From the NCBI GenBank assembly GCA_036759545.1, contig DAIOUL010000046.1, positions 1 through 19,929 of the forward strand: a DNA stretch of 19,929 bases. The letters are read 5' to 3'. Shown piece by piece: positions 1 to 7,498 of this stretch. The stretch's first letter is position 1; the number at the start of each line of letters is the position of its first letter. The notes below the pieces were generated by a model, which saw nothing but the letters and a program-made list of their open reading frames with translations, was not told the origin of the DNA and made no database searches. Both the position numbers and the translations under genes were made by a program. The stretch is from 66-474 sp036759545. GTDB taxonomy: Bacteria > Pseudomonadota > Gammaproteobacteria > Xanthomonadales > Rhodanobacteraceae.

Positions 1-309
1 GGCCAGTTCGGCCAGACCAACTACTCCGCGGCCAAGGCCGGCATGCACGGCTTCACCATGGCGCTGGCGCGCGAAGTGGCGAAGAAAGGCGTGACGGTCA
101 ACAGCGTCTCGCCCGGCTACTGCAAGACCGAAATGGTGATGAAGGTGCCGGAAGACATCCGCAACCAGATCGTCGCGCAGATTCCGGTGGGCCGCCTGGG
201 TGAACCGTCCGACATCGCGCGCACCGTCGCATTCCTCACCGCGGACGATGCCGGTTTCATCACCGGCGCCAACGTGCCGGTGAACGGCGGTTATTTCATG
301 TCGTTCTGA
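1..309 (+). CDS. phaB: Acetoacetyl-CoA reductase (SDR family), 3' part only
   Basis: The window opens inside this gene; the frame is open from base 1 and ends at TGA 307-309, giving the last 102 residues. The short-chain dehydrogenase active-site pair is visible at once: Tyr at codon 8 and Lys at codon 12 (YSAAK), preceded by GQFGQTN. The C-terminal part has the family pattern VNSVSPGY, then PVGRLGEPSDIA and the closing TGANVPVNGG. The GQFGQTNYSAAKAG block and the ending are typical of PhaB/PhbB, which reduces acetoacetyl-CoA to (R)-3-hydroxybutyryl-CoA with NADPH for polyhydroxybutyrate synthesis. FabG is the main alternative, but this block is closer to PhaB from memory. No PHA synthase is in view. 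It faces argH tail to tail. Confidence 0.8.
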   Translation, partial: GQFGQTNYSAAKAGMHGFTMALAREVAKKGVTVNSVSPGYCKTEMVMKVPEDIRNQIVAQIPVGRLGEPSDIARTVAFLTADDAGFITGANVPVNGGYFMSF

Positions 310-330
310 GATTCGGGATTCGGGATTCGG
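310..330. repeat. Three tandem GATTCGG heptamers in the phaB/argH gap
   Basis: GATTCGG occurs three times without interruption (310-316, 317-323, 324-330), starting one base after the phaB stop codon. The remaining gap to the argH stop (331-349) holds no clear hairpin. Related GATTCGG/TCGGGATT wording appears just before the argF' start (about 7284-7296) and before the amidohydrolase start (about 17397-17420), so it looks like a recurring intergenic filler of this genome. Confidence 0.75.
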
Positions 331-349
331 AAAAGCGCAACCGCCCTCG

Positions 350-1648
350 TCACTGCAATGCCACCGCGTGCAACCGCGCGCAAAGTTGATCCAGCCTCAG
401 ATCGGCGTGCGCGCCGGGCGAAATGCGCGCAGCGAGGCTTTGCTCGGGCGTGCGGCCCTCGCCTGCCCTCTCCGCAATTTCCGCCGCGTGTTTGTAAGCG
501 TGGCGAAACGGCACACCGGCAACCGCACGTTCGATCGCGACATCGGTCGCATACATCGAAGGCTCGATCGCAGCGCGCATGCGTTCGGCGCTCCAATGCA
601 GGCGCAACAACAAGCCGGGGACAAGTTCCAGCGCGGCAAGGCCGCGCCGGAAACCTCGCACCAGTGCGCCCTTGCTGATCTGCAAGTCCCGCTGATAGCC
701 GGACGGGAGCGACAGCAGTTGCTCGATTTCGCTGCGTGCGGCAGCCGCCGTGGGATAAGCCGCGCGCATCAGCTCGATCACGTCCGGATTGCGCTTGTTC
801 GGCATGATGGACGAGCCGGTCGTGTATTCGGACGGGAGTTCCACGAAACCGAATTCCGACGTGGTGAACAATGAAAGGTCCCATGCGAGCCGGCGCAGAT
901 CCAGCAACGCGGAGCACAGCGCCTCCAGCGCCGCCAGCTCGAACTTGCCGCGCGACAACTGCGCCGCAACGGGATTGATCTGCATGCGCGCGAAGCCGAG
1001 TGCACGGGTGGTGTGCTCTCGATCGAGTTGCAAACTGACGCCGTGGCCCGCCGCGGTGCCGAGCGGATTGGCATCGATCCACGCGAGCGTGTCGCGCGCG
1101 CGCTGCGCATCGTCGATGAAGGATTCGGCGAAACCGGCGAACCACATCGATGTCGAAGACACCACGGCGCGTTGCAGATGCGTGTAGCCGGGCATCGGCA
1201 GCGATTCTTTTTCTGCGCGATCCAGGCAGATGCGCGCGATGGCCGCGCAACGCGTCTGCAACGCCGCGAGTTTCTCTTTCAGCCACAAGCGCACCGCGAC
1301 CAGTACCTGATCGTTACGGCTGCGGCCGGTGTGCACCTTGGCGCCCACATCTTCCAGCCGCTCCGTCAGGCGCGCTTCGATGGCGGAATGCCCGTCTTCG
1401 TAGCGCTCGTCCAGCACGAATGCGTCGGACGAAAATTCACCGGCCAAGGCAGCCAATTCACGATCGAGCGTTTGCGCTTCGTCCGCATTCAACACGCCGA
1501 TGCGCGCAAGCCCCTCTACGTGCGCGCGGCTGGCGGCGATGTCGTGCAGAAAAAACTCCCGATCGAGCAACACGTCGTCGCCAGACAGGAACCGCATGAC
1601 GCGTTCGTCGGTGCGGGTGTCCTTCTTTTGCCAAAGCAGATCGCTCAT
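350..1648 (-). CDS. argH: Argininosuccinate lyase
   Basis: 432 residues, usual for the xanthomonad enzyme. It splits argininosuccinate into arginine and fumarate, the last step of arginine synthesis, in the cytoplasm as a homotetramer. Family landmarks: HTGRSRND at 106-113, MPGYTHLQ at 152-159 with the catalytic His157, and the signature GSSIMPNKRNPD at 278-289 with the mobile-loop serines. The ATG start at 1648 is preceded by GAGGTG five bases upstream and overlaps the argC stop as ATGA, so translation is probably coupled. It is the last gene of the arginine operon and converges on phaB with only 40 nt between stop codons. Confidence 0.97.
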   Translation of the reverse strand: MSDLLWQKKDTRTDERVMRFLSGDDVLLDREFFLHDIAASRAHVEGLARIGVLNADEAQTLDRELAALAGEFSSDAFVLDERYEDGHSAIEARLTERLEDVGAKVHTGRSRNDQVLVAVRLWLKEKLAALQTRCAAIARICLDRAEKESLPMPGYTHLQRAVVSSTSMWFAGFAESFIDDAQRARDTLAWIDANPLGTAAGHGVSLQLDREHTTRALGFARMQINPVAAQLSRGKFELAALEALCSALLDLRRLAWDLSLFTTSEFGFVELPSEYTTGSSIMPNKRNPDVIELMRAAYPTAAAARSEIEQLLSLPSGYQRDLQISKGALVRGFRRGLAALELVPGLLLRLHWSAERMRAAIEPSMYATDVAIERAVAGVPFRHAYKHAAEIAERAGEGRTPEQSLAARISPGAHADLRLDQLCARLHAVALQ

Positions 1649-2598
1649 GCGGTCACCTCGAGCGGAATTCCCGCGAATTCGTCCAGGCCCAGCGCGAGAT
1701 TGAGGTTCTGTAGCGCCTGCGTGGCCGCGCCTTTCAGCAGATTGTCCAGGGTAGCGACGATCACCGCGCGCCTGCCGTCATCCGCCACCGCGAAGCCTCC
1801 GATCTCGACGCCGTGCCTGCCGGCGATGCGGCTGACCCAGGGCGGTTCATCCATGATGCGGATCAGCGGTTCGCCGGCATAGCGTTCGCGATAGAACGCC
1901 TTTAACGATTCGGTATCCAGCGCTTCGCACAGCCGGAGGTTCACCGTCATTGTGATGCCGCGAAAATGCGGCGCGACGTGCGGCATGAATTCCACCGACA
2001 CACCGAGCCGCGCGGAGACTTCGCGCTCGTGCAGATGGCCGGTCAAAGCGTATGGCATCAAATTGTCGTGCAGCTTTTCCGGATCGTTCCTGCCGGATGG
2101 CGTGGTGCCGGCGCCCGAGTAACCGGAAACGCCGAAACACTGTGGCGGCGCCGCCAGCACATCCAGCAGCGGCGCGATCGCAAGCTGCATCGCGGTGGCG
2201 TAGCATCCGGGATTGCTGATTCGTCTTTCGCCTTCGTAACGCTCGCGCGTCAGCTCCGGCAGGCCGTAGTACCAGTCCGTATCGAGACGGTGATCGGCCG
2301 AAAGATCGACGATTGCGGTCCGCGGTGCGCGCGCATTGATCGCCCGCACGAAGGTCTCGGACTTGCCGTTCGGCAGTGCGAGGATCACCGCGTCCGGGCC
2401 CTTTCCTGCTACTGCATCCGCATCCAGATTTTCGTAACGCAGTTCCTCCGCGGATACCGGCACACGATCGCGCACGCGTTGGCCTTCGAGCTCGCGGGAA
2501 GAGGCGAATGCCAGTTCGAGCTGCGGATGAGCCGCGATCAGCTCGACCAGCTCCGCACCGACGTGCCCTCGAGCTCCAATGATGCCGACCTGCTTCAT
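1645..2598 (-). CDS. argC: N-acetyl-gamma-glutamyl-phosphate reductase
   Basis: 317 residues. It reduces N-acetylglutamyl phosphate to the semialdehyde with NADPH, the third step of arginine synthesis. The N-terminal nucleotide-binding loop is GIIGARGHVG (residues 5-14). The catalytic cysteine is Cys132 in SNPGCYATA, and the C-terminal conserved block is FMPHVAPHFRGI at 204-215. The ATG start has GGAG five bases upstream and overlaps the stop of the kinase/synthase gene by 4 nt (ATGA); the 3' end overlaps argH in the same way. The length is that of the shorter ArgC type seen in xanthomonads. Confidence 0.97.
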   Translation of the reverse strand: MKQVGIIGARGHVGAELVELIAAHPQLELAFASSRELEGQRVRDRVPVSAEELRYENLDADAVAGKGPDAVILALPNGKSETFVRAINARAPRTAIVDLSADHRLDTDWYYGLPELTRERYEGERRISNPGCYATAMQLAIAPLLDVLAAPPQCFGVSGYSGAGTTPSGRNDPEKLHDNLMPYALTGHLHEREVSARLGVSVEFMPHVAPHFRGITMTVNLRLCEALDTESLKAFYRERYAGEPLIRIMDEPPWVSRIAGRHGVEIGGFAVADDGRRAVIVATLDNLLKGAATQALQNLNLALGLDEFAGIPLEVTA

Positions 2599-3962
2599 GC
2601 TCGCTCCAGCAACGTAGCTGGTCGCTCATGGCAATGTCGCGCGCACGCTTCGATCTGCCCGAACGATTTCAGGCCGCACCAGAACACCGTCCAGCGCGGC
2701 TGCTTGATGCAACCGTCCGCTTCGCTCGCGTAGAAATCGTTGGCGCCGTTGTCGCGCCGCGAACGCCAGAACAGCGCGGGGTTTTCAGCGCGCATCACCT
2801 GCCAGGCCGCGCGGCCGAGGCCTTCGCCTTGCGCATCCTCGGATACCGCAAACTTGTCCAGATAGGCGACCCGCGTCCCATTCGCGAGTGTTTCGCGTGT
2901 CAGGATCAAGGCCGCGCGGTAGTTCTCGCTGACGTAGGCGCGAAACAGCCCCGTGCGTTCGAAGTAGTCCGGCGCCAGCTTGCGGCCGAAGGCGGATTCG
3001 ATCAGCGTCCGCAGGCAGTCGAGATCGAGTTGCGGCCATCGCGTACAGCGGCGCACTTGTTCGCCGCGCCGCACCAGCGTACCGGAACCGCGGTGCGTGA
3101 ACAGCTCGCGCGCGAGTTCCGACGGCCGCGTGATCGACACCGACGTGCTCAACGGCAAGGCGTCCAGCAGTCCGCTGATCTGTTGCAGCTTCAACCGCAT
3201 GCCCGAATGCAGCCACGGCGCGCGCATCAACGCCGCGTAGTCGGTGGAAAGATTGATCGAGTCGATGACTCGGCCGTTGCGATCCAGCAAGCCACCGGCT
3301 TCCGTCAGGAACACGATCTTGTACGGCTGCAACGCACGAACCAGCGCATTCACGGCGAAATCGGCGTTGATATTGAGAATCTGCCCCCGCGTAGTTTCTC
3401 CGAGCGATGCGATCACCGGGATGGAGCCGGCGTTGATGCTGGCTTCGACGGAAGCGAGTTCGACCCGCGACACGCGGCCGACCATGCCGAACTTGCCGCG
3501 ATTCAGTAACGCGGATTCGAACACGCCGGAAAGAATGGATGTCGCACGCACGTCGCAGCGTTGCAGCGCTTCCACGAGTCTCAGGTTCTCCGCCTGCACC
3601 ACGCGGCGCACCACGGCAAGCGCGTCCGGCGGGGTCACGCGCAAACCATCGAGCGTGCGTTTGGGAATGCCGGCGGCTTTCAGCGCCTCGTCCAGTTGCG
3701 GCCCCGCGCCGTGCACCACGATCGGCGTCAGGCCGACCTTTTGCAGAAAGGCAAGCGAAGAAGTCAGCGCGTCGAGATCGTCGCGCAACACCGCGCCGCC
3801 CACTTTCACCACCGCGAAGCGTTTGGCGTCCAGCCGCGAAAAACGTTGCAGGTATTGGCGGATTTCGCGGCTGCTTTCCATATTGGAGAGCAGCCGCACG
3901 ATCGTCTGCCGAACCGGCGCATGCGGCGCCTGCCCCGGAAGAGCTCTTGATCCGGAGTTCAT
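2595..3962 (-). CDS. argB: Bifunctional N-acetylglutamate synthase/kinase (NAGS-K)
   Basis: 455 residues, well beyond a stand-alone acetylglutamate kinase (about 300). Residues ~45-300 are the amino-acid kinase fold, with VKVGGAV (Lys53), HGAGPQL at 84-90 and LNINADF at 196-202. Residues ~305-455 form a GNAT acyltransferase domain, with acetyl-CoA loop residues near QGEGLGRAAW at 378-387. This architecture matches the vertebrate-like NAGS/K known from Xanthomonas, which makes N-acetylglutamate and then phosphorylates it. The frame is open further upstream to 4031, but the ATG at 3962 overlaps the argE' stop as ATGA, has GGAGG 10 nt upstream, and is followed by APVRQTIVRLLSNM, which resembles the known N-terminus. 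No argA or argJ is needed if both domains work. Confidence 0.95.
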   Translation of the reverse strand: MNSGSRALPGQAPHAPVRQTIVRLLSNMESSREIRQYLQRFSRLDAKRFAVVKVGGAVLRDDLDALTSSLAFLQKVGLTPIVVHGAGPQLDEALKAAGIPKRTLDGLRVTPPDALAVVRRVVQAENLRLVEALQRCDVRATSILSGVFESALLNRGKFGMVGRVSRVELASVEASINAGSIPVIASLGETTRGQILNINADFAVNALVRALQPYKIVFLTEAGGLLDRNGRVIDSINLSTDYAALMRAPWLHSGMRLKLQQISGLLDALPLSTSVSITRPSELARELFTHRGSGTLVRRGEQVRRCTRWPQLDLDCLRTLIESAFGRKLAPDYFERTGLFRAYVSENYRAALILTRETLANGTRVAYLDKFAVSEDAQGEGLGRAAWQVMRAENPALFWRSRRDNGANDFYASEADGCIKQPRWTVFWCGLKSFGQIEACARHCHERPATLLERA

Positions 3963-5071
3963 GCAGAGCCGGCCTCCGCGATGCGCAGTACGTTTTCTGC
4001 GTACGTCTGAAGTTGGTCCAGGGAAACCCACTCGTCAGCGGTATGCGCCTGCGCGATGTCGCCGGGGCCGTACACGAACGCGGTATGGCCCGCCTGCGAA
4101 AACAGTGAAGCTTCCGTCCAGAAATCCACCGCGTTGCCGATCGGCAATCCCAGCCCATCGGCGAGATCGCGCGCGGCGAGCCGGCGCGCTTCGGCAATCG
4201 CGCCATGCTCATCGAAATCGGCGCCCGCGGGCAACGGCGGACCGCTGAACGTTTGCGCGAACTGCGACGGAAGCGGATCCAGCGCCCGCAATGTTTCCAG
4301 CAACTTTTGCGGCGACATGCTCGGCAGCAGCCGGATCGCGAAACGAAGCTCCGCCTCCGGCGCGATCACGTTGGGCTTGATTCCGCCTTCGATGCGGCCG
4401 ATGTTGAAGCGCAATCCGGTCAGGCCGCCGAAGCGCTGGTGCGACTGCGAGCGCGCGTAGTCCAGCGCCGCGGTGCTCCAGCGCACTGCCTGATGAACCG
4501 CGCTGTCGTCTGCTTTCTGCTCGCCCGCGGCATGTCCACTTCGGCCGGCGAAACGTACCTCGAACGTATGGATGCCGCGATGCGCCAGCACCGCTTCGCA
4601 GCGCGTCGGCTCCGCGACGACGACGGCGTCGTACGCGTGGGATGTTTTCAGAAACTCCGCGATGCAACGCGGTTGGCGACCTTCCTCATCGGTGGTGAAC
4701 AGCAGCGCGAGATCGCCGTCGCCGGCTTCAGCCACCGCGAGCAATGCCGCCGCCGCGCCCTTGATGTCGCACGCGCCCAGCCCGATCGCGCGCCCATCCC
4801 GCACGCGCAGTTCGAACGGATTGCCGCTCCACTGCGGCGAATCGGGCACCGTATCCAGATGCACGTTGAACAGAAGCCGCGGTTTGCCGCGCACGGCAAG
4901 CAGGCTGATCGCACCGGCTCCGTGATCGGTGAGCGAACAGTCGAAGCCGTGCAACGGCGCGCGCAGGTAGTCGAACAATCCTTCGCGGCCGATCGCGCGC
5001 GGCGGATTGCGCGTGTCGTAGCCGACCAGCACGCGCAGGTGATCGAGCGTATTGTCCAGCAGCGCGCTCAT
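3959..5071 (-). CDS. argE: N-acetyl-L-citrulline deacetylase (ArgE-like, M20 family)
   Basis: 370 residues. An M20-type metallohydrolase whose place between argF' and argB points to removal of acetate from N-acetylcitrulline rather than N-acetylornithine. Visible metal and catalytic residues: His71 and Asp73 (HLDTVP), Asp102 (CDIKG), Glu129-Glu130 (TDEEG), Glu154 (AEPT) and His343 (AQAHTADE). The IGNAVDFWTEASLF block near 311-324 matches the xanthomonad acetylcitrulline enzyme as I remember it. The start at 5071 overlaps the argG stop (ATGA); an ATG eight codons earlier is open but would lengthen that overlap. Plain acetylornithine deacetylase is the alternative, made unlikely by the Trp77-type carbamoyltransferase in the same operon. 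Confidence 0.92.
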   Translation of the reverse strand: MSALLDNTLDHLRVLVGYDTRNPPRAIGREGLFDYLRAPLHGFDCSLTDHGAGAISLLAVRGKPRLLFNVHLDTVPDSPQWSGNPFELRVRDGRAIGLGACDIKGAAAALLAVAEAGDGDLALLFTTDEEGRQPRCIAEFLKTSHAYDAVVVAEPTRCEAVLAHRGIHTFEVRFAGRSGHAAGEQKADDSAVHQAVRWSTAALDYARSQSHQRFGGLTGLRFNIGRIEGGIKPNVIAPEAELRFAIRLLPSMSPQKLLETLRALDPLPSQFAQTFSGPPLPAGADFDEHGAIAEARRLAARDLADGLGLPIGNAVDFWTEASLFSQAGHTAFVYGPGDIAQAHTADEWVSLDQLQTYAENVLRIAEAGSA

Positions 5072-6267
5072 GACGTGCGGTTCACCTGCGCCCATAGCGT
5101 GCTGCTCATGCCATACAAGCGGATGAACCCTTCCGCTTCGGCCGCGCCCCAGTCGGCGCTTTGTGCGTAGGTTGCGCTCTCCGCATTGAGCAGGTGCGCC
5201 GATTGCACCGCGATCGCATCCACGCGGCCGCCACGCGTTTCCAGCGTTACCTCGCCATTGACGCAGCGCTGCGATGAAGCGAGGAACGCTTCCAGATCGG
5301 CTTTCAGCGGGTCATGGAAGAAACCTTCATATACAAGTTCCACCCATTGGCACGCAACATTCGGCTTGAAGCGGTTTTGCTGCTTGCTCAGCACCGCCTC
5401 CTCCAATGCCCGATGCGCGACGAGCAGTGCAGTCAGCCCCGGTGCTTCGAACACGATGCGGCCCTTCAAACCGATGGTCGTATCGCCGGTGTACAACCCG
5501 CGGCCGACCCCGTATTTCGCGAAAGCCCGATTGAGTTTCGCCAGCAGCACGTGGCCGGGCAGCACTTCATCGTCCAGCGCGGTCGCTTCGCCGTTTTGAA
5601 ACTGCAGCTTCACGCGCAGCGGTTCGTCCGGCCATTTGGAACGCGGCGCACACCAGCCGCGCGCAGCCTCGTCCGGCGCTTCCCAGCGATCGATCTCGCC
5701 GCCGGACATCGTCACGCCCAGCAGGTTCTCGTTGATGGTGTACGCCTGCTGTTTGGTGCGCACTTCGTATCCGCGTTCGCGCAGATACTCCTGCTCGTAC
5801 GCGCGCACCTGCGGGTGCTCGCGCTGGATATCGCGGATCGCCGCGACGATCTCGTAATCGCCCAACGCTTTTACCGTCAGGTCGAAACGCACCTGATCGT
5901 TGCCCATGCCGGTGCAGCCGTGCGCGATCGTGCGCGTGTCGAGTTCGTTCGCGCGCCTCAATGCGGCTTCGACGATCAAATAACGATCCGAAACCAGCAG
6001 CGGATACTGGCCCTGATAACCCTGGCCCGCCCATACGAATGGCTTGACGAACTGCGACCACAGCGCGGGGCCGCCATCGACCGTGACGTGCGATGCCGCG
6101 CCGAGTGCGCGGGCACGCTGCTCGATCCAGGTCCGCTCGCCCGCGTCCACCCCGCCGGTGTCGGCGAACACGGTGTGCACCGCGTAGCCGCGTTCGCGCA
6201 GCCACGGAATGCAGAAGCTGGTGTCCAGGCCGCCGGAAAAAGCCAGCACGATGTCTTTCATCGGCAT
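5068..6267 (-). CDS. argG: Argininosuccinate synthase
   Basis: 399 residues. It joins citrulline and aspartate with ATP to give argininosuccinate. The N-type ATP pyrophosphatase P-loop is AFSGGLDTS at residues 9-17; AHGCTGMGNDQVRFD at 115-129 carries the citrulline/aspartate contacts; INENLLGVTMSGGEIDRWEAP follows further on. The frame is open to 6669, but that extra stretch lies over argF' and reads as non-coding arginine-rich text. The ATG at 6267 shares one base with the argF' stop (TGATG) and has GAGGGG seven bases upstream, so it is preferred over the ATG two codons later. The 3' end overlaps argE' by 4 nt. Confidence 0.97.
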   Translation of the reverse strand: MPMKDIVLAFSGGLDTSFCIPWLRERGYAVHTVFADTGGVDAGERTWIEQRARALGAASHVTVDGGPALWSQFVKPFVWAGQGYQGQYPLLVSDRYLIVEAALRRANELDTRTIAHGCTGMGNDQVRFDLTVKALGDYEIVAAIRDIQREHPQVRAYEQEYLRERGYEVRTKQQAYTINENLLGVTMSGGEIDRWEAPDEAARGWCAPRSKWPDEPLRVKLQFQNGEATALDDEVLPGHVLLAKLNRAFAKYGVGRGLYTGDTTIGLKGRIVFEAPGLTALLVAHRALEEAVLSKQQNRFKPNVACQWVELVYEGFFHDPLKADLEAFLASSQRCVNGEVTLETRGGRVDAIAVQSAHLLNAESATYAQSADWGAAEAEGFIRLYGMSSTLWAQVNRTS

Positions 6268-7283
6268 CAGCGTTCCCCTCGAGCGACTAGCGCGGCCATG
6301 ATCGCCTTCTGCACGTGCAAGCGATTCTCGGCTTCCTCGATGGCAATACACCGCGGCGAATCCATCACGGCATCGGTTGCCTTGACGTTGCGCCGCAGCG
6401 GCAGGCAATGGCTGAAGACCGCGTCGTCGGTCAGGGCCATCTTCGAGTCGTCGACAATGAAATGCCGGTGCGCATCGCGGATCGGCTTTTCCTCTTCCCA
6501 GCGGCCGAAATAAGGCAGAGCGCCCCAGCTCTTGGCGTACACCGCTTGCGCGCCGCGATAGGCGTCTTCGATGTCGTGCGAGACGCGCAGCGAGCCGCCG
6601 TTTTCCTGCGCGTTCGTCTGCGCGGCCTGCATGTAGCGCGGGTCCAGCACGTACTCGGGCGTGGGACACAGCAAAGTCACGTTCATGCCGTAACGCGTAG
6701 CGATCAGCAGTGCGGAATTGGCCACCGCGGTGTTCAACGGCTTGGGGTGGTACGTCCAGGTCAGAACATATTTCCTGCCGCGCAACTCCGCGCCGAGGTG
6801 CTCACGCAACGCCATCACGTGCGCCAGCTCCTGGCAGGGATGCGTGATCGTCTCCATGTTGATCACCGGCACCGTGGCATGCCGCGCGAACGCGATGATC
6901 GCGGTGTCCTTGCGATCCTCGTTCCAGTCGCGAAATTTCGGAAACGCGCGCACGCCGATCAGATCGGCGTAGCGCGACAGCACCCGCGAGACTTCCGCCA
7001 CGTGTTCCTCGGCCTCGCCATCCATTACGGCGCCGAGTTCGAACTCGATCGGCCATGCATCCTTGCCGGGACTCAGCACGATCGCGTGCCCGCCCAACTG
7101 GTGCGCGCCCAGTTCGAAACTGGTGCGCGTGCGCATCGAGGGGTTGAAAAACAGCAGCGCGATGGATTTTCCGGCAAGCTGATCGCCGAACTTGTCGCGC
7201 TTGAAACGCGCGGCGTCTTCCAGCAGCGCATCCAGTTCGGTGCGGCTGAAATCCTGCGTGGTGATGAAGTGGCGTGGCGTCAT
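6267..7283 (-). CDS. argF': N-acetylornithine carbamoyltransferase (AOTCase)
   Basis: 338 residues, first gene of the operon. It transfers a carbamoyl group to N-acetylornithine, giving N-acetylcitrulline. The carbamoyl-phosphate motif is SMRTRTS at 49-55, and the second is HPCQ at 148-151. Residues reported for the Xanthomonas enzyme are present: Trp77 (KDAWPIE), Glu92 (in GEAEEH) and Lys301 (RRNVKATD), which aligns with the modified lysine 302. Glu92 argues for acetyl rather than succinyl substrate, since the Bacteroides succinyl enzyme has Pro at the equivalent place. GGGA lies a few bases before the ATG. The promoter and leader appear to lie at 7292-7495. Confidence 0.95.
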   Translation of the reverse strand: MTPRHFITTQDFSRTELDALLEDAARFKRDKFGDQLAGKSIALLFFNPSMRTRTSFELGAHQLGGHAIVLSPGKDAWPIEFELGAVMDGEAEEHVAEVSRVLSRYADLIGVRAFPKFRDWNEDRKDTAIIAFARHATVPVINMETITHPCQELAHVMALREHLGAELRGRKYVLTWTYHPKPLNTAVANSALLIATRYGMNVTLLCPTPEYVLDPRYMQAAQTNAQENGGSLRVSHDIEDAYRGAQAVYAKSWGALPYFGRWEEEKPIRDAHRHFIVDDSKMALTDDAVFSHCLPLRRNVKATDAVMDSPRCIAIEEAENRLHVQKAIMAALVARGER

Positions 7284-7291
7284 TTCCCGAT

Positions 7292-7326
7292 TCCGAAAAC
7301 AAAAACCCGGCGCGAGGCCGGGTTTT
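7292..7326 (-). terminator. Intrinsic terminator or attenuator hairpin in the argF' leader
   Basis: On the minus strand, AAAACCCGGC (7326-7317) pairs perfectly with GCCGGGTTTT (7311-7302) across a 5-nt loop, followed by TGTTTT. This is a 10-bp GC-rich stem with a U-rich tail, the form of a factor-independent terminator. It ends only about 18 nt before the argF' start codon and lies downstream of a promoter-like pair, so it would interrupt the operon's own transcript. It could instead terminate the upstream glycine-zipper gene, which is transcribed in the same direction and stops 173 nt before it. Confidence 0.75.
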
Positions 7327-7352
7327 GTCGAAAAGAGGAAATGCGCGACGAA

Positions 7353-7457
7353 CTATCCGGCCGGTGAGAATGTTTCCGGTCGGCGCGCGCGCGAAGTCAT
7401 GCCGGCGGCCATGCGGGCGCTGGTCAGGATTAAAAGATTGGCGCGGAGATCATGCAT
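7353..7457 (-). CDS. Possible 34-codon leader peptide upstream of argF'
   Basis: A short ORF (MHDLRANLL...FSPAG) begins at ATG 7457, nine bases after a possible -10 box, and ends at TAG 7355-7353, 26 nt before the terminator stem. It has five arginine codons, three of them clustered as Arg-Ala-Arg-Arg at codons 23-26. GGCCGG at 7362-7357, just before its stop codon, can pair with CCGGCC in the terminator's 5' arm (7321-7316). That geometry suits arginine-controlled attenuation. Cautions: in DNA this GC-rich, arginine codons are common by chance, no Shine-Dalgarno sequence is evident, and the start would lie almost at the transcript's 5' end. Confidence 0.3.
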   Translation of the reverse strand: MHDLRANLLILTSARMAAGMTSRARRPETFSPAG

Positions 7458-7466
7458 CGGGGCGCG

Positions 7467-7495
7467 ATAATGCCAGCCACATCGCGATGATGCAA
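7467..7495 (-). promoter_or_regulatory. Sigma70-like promoter for the arginine operon
   Basis: Minus strand: TTGCAT (7495-7490), a 17-nt spacer, then CATTAT (7472-7467). This gives the optimal spacing with 3 and 4 of 6 consensus matches. It begins just after the stop codon of the glycine-zipper gene and points into the argF' leader. Transcription would start near 7460. No clear ArgR box was recognised. Confidence 0.45.
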
Positions 7496-7498
7496 CGC

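Noticed and set aside
1013..1882. Plus-strand open frame of 289 codons opposite argH/argC
   Set aside because: Antisense shadow with no family resemblance; the opposite strand encodes conserved enzymes throughout.
5314..6513. Plus-strand open frame of 399 codons opposite argG/argF'
   Set aside because: It is antisense to well-supported genes, has no ribosome site or recognisable domain, and reflects codon bias of the true strand.
6268..6669. Upstream extension of ArgG by 134 codons
   Set aside because: The extra frame overlies argF' and reads as arginine-rich shadow; GAGGGG and the TGATG overlap place the start at 6267.
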